A DNA stretch of 64,000 nucleotides from Tetragonia tetragonoides (Eukaryota; Streptophyta; Magnoliopsida; Caryophyllales; Aizoaceae): NCBI GenBank assembly GCA_038025085.1, contig CM076147.1:439001-503000 (forward strand), written 5' to 3'. Made by a program: the position numbers and the translations under genes. Under the pieces are notes generated by a model. That model made no database searches and was not told the DNA's origin. It worked only from the letters and a program-made list of their open reading frames with translations. The stretch's first letter is position 1. Every line of letters starts with the position of its first letter. Shown here piece by piece: positions 49,901 to 61,058 of this stretch.

Positions 49901-52900
49901 GCCAGTGGTGGTGACAGAGGCGGCATGAGGTAGGTGGAGATGCCGAATATCTCACTGGCGGTGGGCCTCAGCATTGGGGTAAAAGAGTGAAGAAAGTGAG
50001 AGAAAGGATGGAGGAGAGAGAATATCGGGAAGGGGAAGGGGGAGGATTTGGTTTGTTATACATGCTTGTTTTCTTCTTCTTCTTAGAGAAATCTGGACCC
50101 TTAATCGTGCAAATGAATGGTGGGATTTGGTTCTCATAGTTCTCATGTGAATAGATATTATTCTTTTAAGTTCCTCCTGTGTTGCATTCTTGATCCATAT
50201 AATTATGGAAGCCCTACAATTAGCTAATCTCATCCTACTTTTCAGGGTATTCTACAATTACCAATAAAATGCACCTCCTTAGTTTCCGTTAAATCATATA
50301 CTTGACATCCAGATGCTTGAACAATTAGCCCAAAGTAGCATACTTCAATCCCGCCCCCCCCCCCGCCCCTCTTTTTGAACAAGGAACAAAGAAAAACAAT
50401 ATTGGTACAGATAAGACACTCATGTAAAATCGTATCAGCACTCAGATATAACAGCACAAGAATGGAACTTGCGAGACAGCACATTACAAAATGAGATATC
50501 TGAAATAAACAAAAATTGATGGTCGTACCTCTTTCAAGTGCAGCTTGCGCAGACTGGAGCATCTGGATAGAGTTAACAAGCGGATCGCAATCCCTGGGGA
50601 GCTGATGGTTTTTATTATTCCCTTTGTCGGCACTACACAAATTATCCGGAGAAAGACTAACATTGTTATTACTACCAGCTCGAACTTCTTGAGCAGACTG
50701 CTCTTCACAAGCTGGTTCATCATAAACATCTTCATCATCAGAGTTTATTCGCCTTCCACTTTGTACTTGATCACTAAGTATAGAAGATGTACCCCTAACG
50801 AACACAGAATTACAGCTTCTTGAATCAGATTCCATGCTGGAAAGGGAGTTTTCCTTGTCTAAGATGATGCTTTCACCTCTAGGTTTCTTACTTGTGTCAG
50901 CTAGACCTTTGCCTGGTTGGGCCCGTGGTACAGGACCCAAACTCCTTCCGCTCAGATTTTTCACCCTGTGCTTCTGATGTCCCAGTGCTCGGAACGCATC
51001 ACTCCTAAACTTAGGAGCACTGGCTGCCGTTGACGACTTGCTGCTCCGATCATCACTGTTATCAGAATCTGCGCCAGCACTAAATGTGGTGTCAACTGGC
51101 AATCTGTAACTTGAACTGGATTCAGGGATTGAAAAATGATCAGAATCTCCTGGACGCTGAACAAATGAATTAGTCGATGAAACAGAACCATCAGCATCAG
51201 CATCAGCGGGTTGCTTGTGATCCAGAATGTTTGCAGGCCCCCTTTTCAACATCTTGGTAAAATCGACATTGATAGTTGCCTCCTTGGCGGTCTCTCTTCT
51301 GATTCTTCGCCACTTCTTGAGACCAAATCCCTTGGTAATACATGGAGAAGGAGATGCATTATCAGAGGAATCAAGCAGCAGAGGTTTTTTAATCTCCGTG
51401 CCTTCCAAATGGTTTGCAATAGCATCCACATGTTTTATCTCTGCTGCAGCTGTTTCAGCATTACCAAGCTTCTGCGCTATTGGTGAAACAACCTCTTCAA
51501 ATTCCTCAACTTTCACAGTTTCACCCGTGGAAGCCTTTCCAATCTTAACTGGTTTTGTTTTCGTGGCCTTGTCAGCATTTACAAGATCAACTTTCACAGA
51601 AATATTACTACCAGAGTTGCCATTTTCCTCAATAATAATGGACTTCCATATCTCAATCAAATCAGCAGCAAAACTCTGAATCTTCTTTCTAGGATGTTTT
51701 GTGAGATGTATTAGACGCTTACCAACCTGAAAATTTGATAAGCACATTGGCCCCCATAAGTTCTAATTTTTGTATTAATATTTTTCTTGATAAAGGGCCC
51801 CATAAGTTCTGATCAAATCAGCAATTGCATAGAGCTTTTAAGGAGAGGAATTACAACCGGCTTTCTTAAAATAATAGAGATAAGAGTACTATTCAAAGAA
51901 AGATAAGTCAGGCCATCATGTATAGCCCCTGAAGGTATACTCTGCAATACTATTCTGGAAGCTCCAAGATAGAGTACAGAAAGAGATCCAATATGCCATT
52001 CCCTACAGTTAGAATGGAGCAGGTGGCATATACCTATCGGCAAATAGATTGAACACATGCAAAACAGAGCAGACAAGCAAAGAGCAACTAATGGCAATAT
52101 CAAAATGCACAACAGTGTACAATAAGGACTCGCCAAGAAAATGCATCCTGAGCTAATGGAAGCATGAGTCCAATGGAATCCACTAGCGTGTAAGCCAGTA
52201 AATCGATTACTGGATCGGAACCAGGGCTAGTGGGAGCACAAAAAGCAAATTTAAGGGCATTTCTCGTGCTGCACTAACTGCAAGTTTTATTAGGATCTTG
52301 TCTGCTTACTTTGCTTAGCATACAGATCCATGTTATCCAAATAAAATGTCACCAAAAGTTAATTGGGCCTGCAAGAACATTAAGGACACTAATAACTCTC
52401 ATTGATAAATGATAATTGATAATAGAAGCCTGTTGGATATTTCCCCAAGGGAATGCCCTGTGACAAGCCTAGAACTTGAATCCATGATTGTTGTGAGGTT
52501 GAGACACGCAAAACAATATAGAATTAGGCATCTCTTACCAAGTGAAATGGCTTGTTGGTGAGCAGGAATTCATTGGGAAGGTTTTTCACCTAATTAATGT
52601 AATTATGTGTAGCTGTCAAGGTCCTAAAGTTTCACATCATTATCAACATAATAATTTCACCTGACTTCATAACATGATAAAAGAACCTTTGTGATATCAT
52701 AAGCACTTTATACCCCCTTAATTCTCAGTGATTGTTGCTAGTTAACAAAGCAGAGCATGGGGATATGCTAAAGTGCTAAACAAACACAACTGGCTACAGG
52801 AGGATCAGTTCAGTTGTTGGCATTTCAAGATCCTCATAATCCTAATGAATAGACAGACATGTCTCATAACGCCAATTAGTACTAATATAACCTATAAATA

Positions 52901-53140
52901 AGAAAAATCAAGGTTTGACCTTTATTCATCTGGGTAAACCCTAAATTAAACTTTCATTAATAGAAGAGAAGCAGAAGCAACCTGGGTAGAAACAAGAATC
53001 TGATGATTGACAGGAAAATCTTTGAGGTCCTTGAGGGCATCAAGGCACCGACTTTCCTCGACAGGGCCACCCTCTTCTGTGGCCGCCGCATCAGCCGCCG
53101 CCTTTGCCGCCTCAAATAAGTCCACAAGCTCCCTTTCCAT
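45645..53140 (-). CDS. TFIIS N-terminal (LW) domain fused to a WIP-type KASH protein
   Basis: Three coding exons (53140-52982, 51726-50529, 46357-45645) join by GT-AG introns in phase into 689 residues. Residues 1-88 are a TFIIS N-terminal domain: MERELVDLFEAAKAAADAA, SRCLDALKDLKDFPV, VGKRLIHLTKHPRKKIQ, LIEIWKSIIIEE. The rest matches WPP-domain-interacting proteins: KGFGLKKWRRIRRE (about 185-198), DDRSSKSST (about 278), KKPRGES…DKENS (about 333-346), a long coiled coil (about 500-640), one membrane segment (about 661-678) and the plant KASH tail ending VVPT. WIPs anchor RanGAP and bind SUN proteins at the outer nuclear envelope. TFIIS domains II and III are absent. Exon B alone spans the LW end and the WIP motif in one open frame, so this is not two misjoined genes. 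The start is the Met matching TFIIS; there is no Met between LW and the WIP core to start a separate WIP. Confidence 0.85.
46857..46901. repeat. (TA)n microsatellite
   Basis: About 45 bp of TA repeat within the intron. Confidence 0.9.
47680..49475 (-). pseudogene. 5'-truncated LINE (L1-type) in the TFIIS-WIP intron
   Basis: On the minus strand it starts inside the reverse transcriptase. The catalytic box reads FADGT instead of FADDT (near 49343-49350). The ITYLGVPLGG, GRITILQSCLASIP and DFLWSGAGEGRRDN blocks follow, then a long open stretch (47763-48713) with the zf-RVT motif (CVMCCHDGEDSLHLF) and the C-terminus ending VQRQWRDL. It finishes with an A-rich tail (T-run at 47667-47674 on the plus strand). 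Frameshifts near 49265 and 48750 show it is inactive. Orientation is the same as the host gene. Confidence 0.85.
51727..52981 (-). other. First coding intron of the TFIIS-WIP gene
   Basis: The donor follows codon 53 (ACCCAG/GTTGC) and the acceptor is TTTTCAG/GTTGG. It splits the LW domain between STQ and VGKRL. The 1255-bp interior has no recognised element. Confidence 0.8.
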
Positions 53141-53155
53141 CACCACTTTCTCTCT

Positions 53156-53432
53156 CTGCCAAATCAATTCACATCACTATTATTGCCACCCCCAATTCAA
53201 TAGATTCAAGGTCTAAATCCATTTCCGAAAGAGAACAATCTCAATTATTCATACTAAAACAAAATACAATCGAGAAGTAGACAATGGCAAAACATGTAAT
53301 GTAAGCCTTTAACACTTAAATTGTAAATTGAGGATCAAATCTAATCTCTCAGAGTCACGGGGAACGGAAAATTACAAAGAAAAGAACTGGATATTCACGC
53401 CATATAGTGAAATTAAGGAAAGGAATGCGTAC
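53156..53432 (-). other. Possible 5' UTR intron of the TFIIS-WIP gene
   Basis: A donor (AAAAG/GTACGC, 53433/53432) and an acceptor (TTGGCAG/AGAG, 53156) flank sequence just upstream of the start codon. The polypyrimidine tract is weak, so this is only a candidate. Confidence 0.35.
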
Positions 53433-55740
53433 CTTTTGTTCAATGTAATTCTCCCTCTATCTGATTGTCACAAAATCAGATCCAAACAATCAACAAAACA
53501 AGGGCCTCGGTAACGGAATCAATAACCCCATTCTGTTAGCAGGTGTTTGCATTAAAATTTCAATCCAATTCCGTTACCTGCGGATTTCAAGGCAACCTTT
53601 CGATGCTTTTCAAGTGTGGGGGAGAAGAGAGAGGAAATGGGCTTTGACGAGTCAATTCCGAGTCGGAAAGCGAGTCAAGCGAGTCTCGAGGTTACGCCGA
53701 CGAGTTAGCTCCACCCGATCATAGCAGGAGAGAGAAACACTTTCAATCTAGTTATCTAGATCATCCATGGCCAGATGGAAGCTCAATTAGCTGGCAATTA
53801 TTAGCAAAAATTTTATAAGTATATTTTTCGTCTTTTTTTTTTTTTTTTTTCTCTCCCTCGAATTCAGTTCTATTTTGGAGTTTCGCTACAACATGTTGAG
53901 GATAAGGGACATGCAATAATGGTATTGTGTGAGTTATTGGATATTCTCATTTCTTAAGCAAGGTTGAGATTTCGACTCTTGTGAATTGAAAAATTAGTTA
54001 TCGAGATTTGGGAGCATTTGAAGCGGCCAAAGAATTTATAGTCATTTCAGTTTAGTGGTTTTGAATTCTTTTCAGTTTAAACCTAAAAAACAACGTACCC
54101 TAACAAGTAATGGTCTAAACTATAATCCATTTAACTAGCTTGCATACCCGTAGGCTATGACGATGCAAAGTTATTTAAAAAACAAATGATAATATTTTTT
54201 TGAAAAAGTGGATGCGAATAATCTCAAGTTTTGGCCGTCCGCAGTCAATAATCCCAAATTTCACTTCCGCCCAGCATAATCCCAAGTTACGACCCGCCCG
54301 CCCGTACTGGGTTAAATGACTACGGCGTTACAATTCCATGCCCTTCTATAGCTTGACATTACAACTCTATTGACAATTTTCTTTTACTGTCAATAACTAG
54401 GCGGGATGAAATTAATGACTTTCCAACCTAACTTCCTCACTCACTCAAACACAAAACCCTTTGCTCTGAACAAAACCCTTCCCCTTCTCCCATTCTTCTT
54501 CCTCCATTAACGAGCAAAGCTTGAGCTTGAGCGATCGAAACTGGAGAACAAATCTTTCAAGTAGAACAAGAAAATCAAAGCGATTTGGAAAACACGAGGT
54601 GCTTCAAAACCATGGCTGCAGTGGAATTAGTATGTGTTTTGAACTGAATTTCTCATATTTGATGATAAAATTGACTGAAAAATGGTGCTTTTAGGTATTA
54701 ATATTGTAAAATTTGAGATATATATGTTGTGTACTTGCTTTGATTAGGGTTTTGTGGTAGTTAAAAATTGATGTTATACTTGTAATTGTGTTCTTGTTAA
54801 AAATGTCCAAATTTGCTAGCTCTTAATTTTCTGGTTGTTAAAAATTGATGCTTTTTTACTTGTAATTGTGTACTTTTTTAAGCTTTCTTATTTTTCATTT
54901 TAATGTTGGCATATAGTAAAGGAATTATTCACTGATGTTGGCCCAAAATTTCATGTTTTAGGACGTTTGTGAACTAAATTTTTTCCATGGTAGTGTGTTA
55001 AGAAAGGAGCCTAGGTTCCAATATGTGGATGTATCAGTTAAGGTTATTCGTAATGTGGATACAGATAGGATAGACATTTTTTGGATGTTCAAATTAACAC
55101 AACAATGTGGTTACAAGAAGGAGAATATTAAGGAGATTCATTTCTTGTATCCTCCAAATTGGGAGAAATCTGGGTTGGTTAAGTTGAAAGGTGATGTTGA
55201 GATGAGGGAAGTTGAAAATATTGCCAAAACAGTTGGGAAAGTTGTTTTTTATGTTATACATGATGATGGTTTTGTAGCTAATATACTTGCAAATAATCCT
55301 AATCCCCTACCCAACCTGTTGCATTACCCCAACCTGTTGCATTACCACAACATGAAGTTGGTCCCCAACTTAAAGTTATTGATGTACCAAAAGAGGGGAA
55401 AAAACTGGGAGTTAGAAAATCTATTGTAACCAGATTGAGTTTGCAATAGAAGGCGTTACATGTCAGCAACTCCAGAAAAACAACAAAAGAGAAAGGAAAA
55501 GAAAAGGTTAGGCCTCACCTCAACTTGACTGGACCCCGCCAAACCTTGACCTGACCCTATCAAACTTGAAGAATATTCCAGGTCACTCTCCCTGGAGCCT
55601 ACCAGAACCTAGTGTAAATGTAGATCAGTTATCCACAGCTACCAAAAACCACACTCATCAGCAACAAGAAAAGCCCAACCCTAGCATTACTGCCAGAAAA
55701 CCAAGAACTCCCAGAAAACTAACCTCCCCAAAACGGTTAA

Positions 55741-55830
55741 ACCCTCCCCCCCCCCCTCCCCCCAAAAAAAAAAAAAAAAAATTCATCAACAAACCAGAAA
55801 AAATCCCCCCCCCCAAAACAAAAAAAAAAG
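55741..55830. repeat. C and A homopolymer runs inside the MULE
   Basis: Long C runs followed by A runs, twice within 90 bp. The frame across it is unreliable, and lengths may be wrong in the assembly. Confidence 0.85.
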
Positions 55831-57788
55831 AAACAGGTGCAGTTGACTAAAGAAGAGATAGAGAGGAATATTTGGGAGGATAATAGGCCTGATAGTCCAT
55901 TGATTTTCAAGCAATTGGTTGCTGGATCTGGGACAGAGGAGAGTGATGGTGATGACAGTGACAAAGGATATCAGCCAAGTATTGAGAGTGATGGTGATAA
56001 GAGTGACAGTTCAGATGAAGAGGGTTTTGTGCTTGAATAAGTTTCAGTAGCTAAAGTCTTAGTACCTAAAAAAGGGCCAATAGCTAAAAAAAGGGCCAGT
56101 GCAACAGCAAGAACCTAAGCAAGAACCTGAGCATCAGGAACCTCAACAGTAGGAACCTCAGCCACAACCTGAGCAGCAAGAACCTGAGATCTTTGAGGAT
56201 ATACATGACACAAATTTAGAAGCTGATAACCTTGAAGCACAGGAAGTTAGAAAAATAGTTAAGAACTGGAACTTGAAGAAGAGCAAAGCACTTGAGAAGC
56301 TCAATCATTCACTAGCTGAGACTGGCACCTACCAAGAAACTCCTGTACCTCAACCTGGCAGCCAACATCAGGAAAATGATGAACATGAGGAAGGGTTTTT
56401 GAGTGATTATGAGGATATAGATGATGACAATGACACCAGGTCAGACACTGATGAGGAGAATGAGGGTTTGAGGAGGAAGAAGAAGACAGTTCCAGTTGTG
56501 AATGAGCACACAGATTAGAAAATGTTCAACTGGGTATCTGGAATCAGATTTCCAAGTAGAGAAGCATTTAGAGATGTAGTTACCAGGTATGCCATCATGC
56601 ATGGTAGGGATTTGCATTATATTGTGAGTAATATGAATAGGATTAGAAGGTTAGGTGTAAAGTGTTCAAATGTTGCCCTTTTTATATGTATGCATCTTGG
56701 GAGACCAAAAGAGAGATTTTGTTTCAAAAACAGTCTGTGAAGAGCACACTTGCAGTAGAGATATGAGCCACAATAGGCAACTTAAATCTAGATGGCTAGT
56801 TCAACGATACTTAGATGTTTTTGCGTTAAGGCCTCATTGGCCAGCCAAAGAAATTGTTGAAGCTGTCAAACAAAGGTTTAGGGTTATCATCACTAGAGAT
56901 AGGGCATACAAAATTAAGGCACATGCACATAAGATGCATCATGACACTATGACAGAGCATTATGCCAAGTTTGGCAATTATGTGAAGGCTCTAAAAGAAG
57001 CAAATCCTAATTCCATCACTGAGCTTGAGACAATCCCAAATAAAGTTGATCCTGATGGCCCAGAAGAATTTAAAAGGATGTTTGTATGCTTTGATGGGCT
57101 GAGAGATGGACTCCTTACTGGGTGTAGAAAGGTGTTATGCCTTGATGGATGTTTCCTGAAGACTTTTTTAGGTGGGATATTACTCTCTGCTGTAGGGAGA
57201 GAAGCCAATGGTCAAATGTATCCATTAGCATGGGTTGTTGTAGAAGGAGAGAACACTGAATCATGGACTTGGTTTCTCACAATGCTAAGGAAATGTTTGA
57301 ACAACACAGATGGAGATGGGTGGAGTTTAATATCTGATCAACAAAAGGTTAGTGAGAACTACCATTTTCTGAATTTTAATCTTTGCCAATGTATCTGTAA
57401 TCTGTCTAATGTGGTTGTTGTTTGTGTAATAGGGTTTGAGCAATGTTGTTGTTGTTGTATTCAAAGATGCTGAACACAGAAATTGTGCAAGGCACATATT
57501 TCAGAACTGGCACAAGACATACAAAGGGGATGAGCTCAAAGGACTATTTTGGAGAGTTGTAAGAGCATTCTGTGAAGCCGATTTCAAGGAAGCTATGGAG
57601 AAGATGAAGATGGTATGTCCTTAAGCTGCAGAGGCATTTTGGGCTCAAATTCCAAGGGTATTCTGCAGATCCTTCTTGAAAACTAACACTAAGTGTGATA
57701 CAGTTACTTGACTTACTTCTAACATGGCAGAGACCTTTAATGGGTACATTATAAATGTAAGATCAAAGCATATCATTTATATCTCGAA

Positions 57789-58203
57789 TAAACCTGATCA
57801 AAAAAACCCGCCCCGCGGGCTTGGCCCAAATCCGCCCATATTTGGGACGGGTTTGGGATGAAGGTCAAACCCGGCCCGAATGGCCCGAAATTTTTTAAAT
57901 TTTGAATTTTTTTCATATTTTTCTATTAATTTTCTTGCTTTAATTTTAATTTAAATTTTTTCAAAAATATAATTTTGCAAATCTGAGGTTATTGTTGTGT
58001 AGATCTCGAAATGTTATATGGATTCAAAAAAAAATCACCTCAAACGCATTTCGGGATCAAAAGTTATGGTTAAAAAATGAAAATTTACGATATCTCGATT
58101 TGGCCCGAAAAGCCCGCTGGCCCGCCCGAAATCCGATAGGGCCGGGTATGGACATGAATTTTTGGCCCGAAACCCGGATGACCCGACCCGATGATCAACT
58201 CTA
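57789..58203. mobile_element. hAT-like MITE nested in the MULE transposase
   Basis: The left end TAAACCTGATCAA and the right end TTGATCATCGGG-type sequence (GATGATCAACTCTA on the plus strand) are inverted relatives. The interior is rich in GGCCCGAAA/CCCGGCCC units. An 8-bp target duplication with one mismatch flanks it: ATCTCGAA (57781-57788) and ATCTTGAA (58204-58211). Removing it rejoins the transposase frame near KHIIYI. It is 415 bp and non-coding. Confidence 0.75.
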
Positions 58204-59632
58204 ATCTTGAAGAGATCAGGTGTGCATTGATGGAGAGATTAGTGAGGATGAAAAAAAGTTGGCTTGTCATTTGTGTTTGATGTTTGCCCTAGAATTATGG
58301 AAAAATTGGAGAAGGAGAAAGATGAATCTTGCAACTGCCATGTGGTGCCTTCTTCAGACACTATTTTTCAAGTTAGTCAAGTAAAAAGGTCATATAACAG
58401 AGCCCCACAAATGGATGAAGTTGTTGTTGATTTGGAGAAAGGAACTTGTACTTGCAGGTAGTGGGAACTTAGGGGTATCCCATGTTGCCTTGCAGTTGCA
58501 TGTGTATTTTTTCTTAGAGGCAAAGCAGAGGTGTTGATGAGTGATGTTTACAAAAAGCATGCTTATCTAGCTGCTTACACAAGAACCATTGTCTCATGTG
58601 TTGGTCAAAGGCACTAGCCTGAGGTAACCTTGCCACTAGATCCCCCTCCAATTAAGATAGGCCCAGGGAGACCGAAGAAAAATAGAAAGAAAGATCCATA
58701 TGAGGACCCTATGAGGCCTGGGAAGTTAACTAGGCATGGGTTGGAGTTACACTGCAGTGTTTGTACTTTGTAGGGCTAAAGAACACACAAAGAGAAAATG
58801 CACACACAAGGATGACCCTGCCTTTGCACCTCCACCAAAGAAGGCAAAGGGAAGGCCAAAGAAGGATGTGGTTGCTGAAGAACCATCTGCAACTACACAC
58901 CATGGCTTCACTGCTGAACCTGCAACCTCACAAACAAGAAGAAAAGGAAGAGGGGAAGTTGCAGGCAGGGGTGACAGAGGTAACAGGGGTGGCATGACAG
59001 GAAGTAGAGGAGGTACAGGAAGCAAAGGAGGCCTTCATCATGTAAGCTAGTGTCAAATTCATTGTACATTTTCATATTAGTATGTATTGATGTGTATCTA
59101 GCATTTAAGTGTGATTTGCAGCAACAATCACCATCACAAGCAATGGTTCCTGTCATCCACAACCAAATCAGTCAGTGTTCCACAAGCTTAAGTCAACCAC
59201 AACCAACTCAGTCCCAACCAAGTCAAAATTAAGCTTATTCATTGTACATTTTCGGAATCAGTATGTATTTTGTTTAAGTGTGATGCAATTACCTTTTGTG
59301 GTGTATTTTCAACAATGTCATCAGTTGTAATTGCTTAAGTTAGGTGAATTTTGGGGTGAATTTTTAACATGTTTGAATGTTAAACATGTTTGAATGACTA
59401 TTTGGAGCTGTTAAATATTGAAGAACAATAGCAGTTAAATGTGGTGAATTTTGTGGTGTATTTTGGATGTATTTTGAACATGTTTGAATGTTGAAGAAAA
59501 TAGCACTCATTGTCATTGATAGGAAATAGACACATACATCACAAAAACAGACACTACTCCACTTAATTAGCCACTTAAACAGACACATACATTCATCTTC
59601 TCTTAAACACCCTATAAGTAATCCAACCATTG

Positions 59633-59854
59633 TCACTGCCTACCTATCCAAACACCTAACACACATGCTACAAAGCAACAAAAAAAGAAAAACGCAACCA
59701 TTGTCATTTTCTCAATCATTGCAGCAGATCCTAAATAAAGCTTCAAGACTTTATCCTTTTTAGCCCTCAAATTTGTCAACTTCTCATCAACCATCTTCTT
59801 CTCTGATGCCATTTTCACTATCTCTTCTCTCAACAACAAATTCTCCCTCCTCAA
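59633..59854 (-). CDS. Minus-strand coiled-coil/membrane ORF of the MULE
   Basis: The 73-residue frame reads as a charged helical coiled coil (LRREN, REEIVKMASEKK, NLRAKKDKVLKL) followed by a hydrophobic segment with Phe/Cys (FFFFCCFVACVLGV) and ending WIGRQ. Upstream on the same strand (to about 59950) DCGLFIWEHEHLF precedes a stop. This resembles the last part of GRF-type zinc-finger/coiled-coil/membrane proteins often seen in plant repeats; that link is inference, since no zinc-finger Cys set is intact here. It lies convergent to the transposase inside the TIRs, so it may be a second element gene. Confidence 0.4.
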   Translation of the reverse strand: MRRENLLLREEIVKMASEKKMVDEKLTNLRAKKDKVLKLYLGSAAMIEKMTMVAFFFFCCFVACVLGVWIGRQ

Positions 59855-60248
59855 ATGATCAATTTAACCAAATAAATGCTCATGTTCCCATATGAAAAGC
59901 CCACAATCATCAACCAGCTTTCATCAATTTTAACCAATTAAGTAATAAAACCCTAATTTCCAAATTCAATTAAATTCACCATTTTTTCATAATTAACACT
60001 AACCTGCCATTGGTACTCCTAAAGAACCTCAAATCCTTCGTTGGTCCTTTCTTTTTCACTGTCAAAACCAGTATATCTTCACCATGGTCACATTGGATGA
60101 AAGGAAGGACAGTGAAAATCGAAGGTGAACTGGTTTTGATGAAGGTCACATTTTTTCACCATGGTCACATTTTTTCATGATGAAAGGAAGATATACTGGT
60201 TTTGACAGTGAAAATCGAAGTATATCAGAGAGAGAGAAATACAGAGGG

Positions 60249-60249
<1 letters not shown>

Positions 60250-60285
<36 letters not shown>
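60250..60285. repeat. (GA)n tract inside the MULE
   Basis: A GA-repeat stretch in the right subterminal region, surrounded by short direct and inverted copies of GATATACTGGTTTTGACAGTG (60060-60230). Confidence 0.85.
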
Positions 60286-60288
<3 letters not shown>

Positions 60289-60605
60289 AGAAAGATGAAG
60301 GTGAACTGGGAGAGAGAGAGAGAAATGGTGGAGGTTGAAGATGAAGGTGAATTATTGGTTCAAGGTTGAAGATGAAATGAGTGAGTCAAGCTTTAAAAGG
60401 ACGCGGTTTTTAGAACGTTAAACCTCCTACTTACAACGGCTACAAATGAAAGGGAACAAAGTTGTAACGCCGTAGTCATTTAACCCAGTATGGGTGGGCG
60501 GGCGGGTCATACCTTGGAATTATAGTGGGCGGAAGTGAAACTTGGGATTATTAGCTGCGGACGGCCCAAACTTGGGATTATTCACATCCAATTTTCTATT
60601 TTTTT

Positions 60606-61058
60606 CTTGGTAAAATTATTATTGTTGTTTATTTATTTTTAATTGGAATGGAATACTTATTGTTCAAATTAAAGTATTTAATTGTTTGGAAGGCCTTCCC
60701 CTCCTTACATGTAGATCAGAGCGCATAAATTGGGCAAAGATTATGTTATGGTAATTTATACAAAATCGCAAAAGTGTCGTCTTAAAGACCGTGCCGTGAA
60801 AATTCAAATGCAAAAGAGATTTTGGAATGAAGAGAATAGATGTTTTGACTATACATGAGTAAGACATACATGGATTGGTCGTATTTTCTCCCGAGTTTGG
60901 GTTTTCCACGTTGAATTACATGTATACTTTGTTTTGTCTTAGTTAAATGTTCTCTCTTGAACTGAAAAAATCCTAATATAATATAAGTTACTTCTTCTTC
61001 CCAAATTAATCCTTACACTTGTTTGTTTAGGATTTTCAAGACACAACTTTACCGTAAA
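60606..61058. other. Intergenic DNA between MULE and Helitron
   Basis: AT-rich, with no recognised gene. A weak 81-codon minus-strand ORF (60664-60909) has no domain signal. Confidence 0.4.

Larger units (their letters stand above)
46358..50528 (-). other. Second coding intron of the TFIIS-WIP gene
   Basis: The donor (GAAAGAG/GTACGACC, 50529/50528) and acceptor (CTCTGCAG/AAGTTC) rebuild the continuous WIP sequence ALERE-VQKFGEIG. The 4.17-kb intron holds an (AT)n tract (46857-46901), a LINE remnant (47680-49475) and unassigned GC-richer sequence at 49560-50100 with short non-coding ORFs. Confidence 0.8.
54995..59050 (+). pseudogene. MuDR-type MULE transposase, broken
   Basis: Plus-strand pieces in order are an N-terminal region (54995-55370), an acidic linker (55840-56518) and the DNA-binding MuDR domain (56522-56700: FPSREAFRDVVTRYAIMHGRDL). 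Next come the MULE catalytic domain (56700-57620: LCLDGCFLKTFLGG, AWVVVEGENTESWTWF, LISDQQ, KDAEHRNCARHIFQNW) and a SWIM-type region (58420-58530: CTCR…WELRGIPC). A CCHC-like basic tail (KEHTKRKCTH) ends it. Stops interrupt it (after MVCP at 57622, after CTCR near 58459), frames shift near 56700, and the SWIM His is missing (PCCLA). A likely intron at 57349-57432 separates SDQQK from GLSNV. A MITE splits it at 57789-58203. Confidence 0.85.
54202..60596 (+). mobile_element. Mutator-like element (MULE), 6395 bp, full ends
   Basis: The terminal inverted repeats run about 130-150 bp. The left end begins GAAAAAGTGGATGCGAATAA and the right end, inverted, begins GAAAATTGGATGTGAATAA. Both continue through CCGTCCGCAG, CACTTCCGCCCA, GACCCGCCCGCCC and GGGTTAAATGACTACGGCG. 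A perfect 9-bp target duplication, TATTTTTTT, flanks it (54193-54201 and 60597-60605), as expected for MULEs. It carries a MuDR-type transposase pseudogene, a nested hAT-like MITE and a minus-strand ORF. Confidence 0.93.

Noticed and set aside
50242..50528. Extension of the exon B frame past the donor at 50529
   Set aside because: The extra residues are hydrophobic and unrelated to WIP. Splicing to 46357 restores the conserved coiled-coil start exactly.
50484..51679. Plus-strand and alternate-frame ORFs over exon B of the TFIIS-WIP gene
   Set aside because: Shadows of the real exon. The minus frame has recognisable domains and consistent splice sites.
45645..53140. Two separate genes: a truncated TFIIS and a WIP
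   Set aside because: One open exon covers the end of the LW domain and the WIP core, with no Met or stop between them. The two-gene model needs an unseen WIP start. It remains the main alternative until transcripts are seen.
54130..54165. Third Helitron 3' end (CTAG near GCATACCCGTAGGC)
   Set aside because: Only a three-pair stem can be drawn and no partner 5' end is visible. Too weak to call.
57774..58204. ORFs across the GGCCCGAAA-rich block
   Set aside because: They fall inside a MITE with defined ends and have no coding signal.
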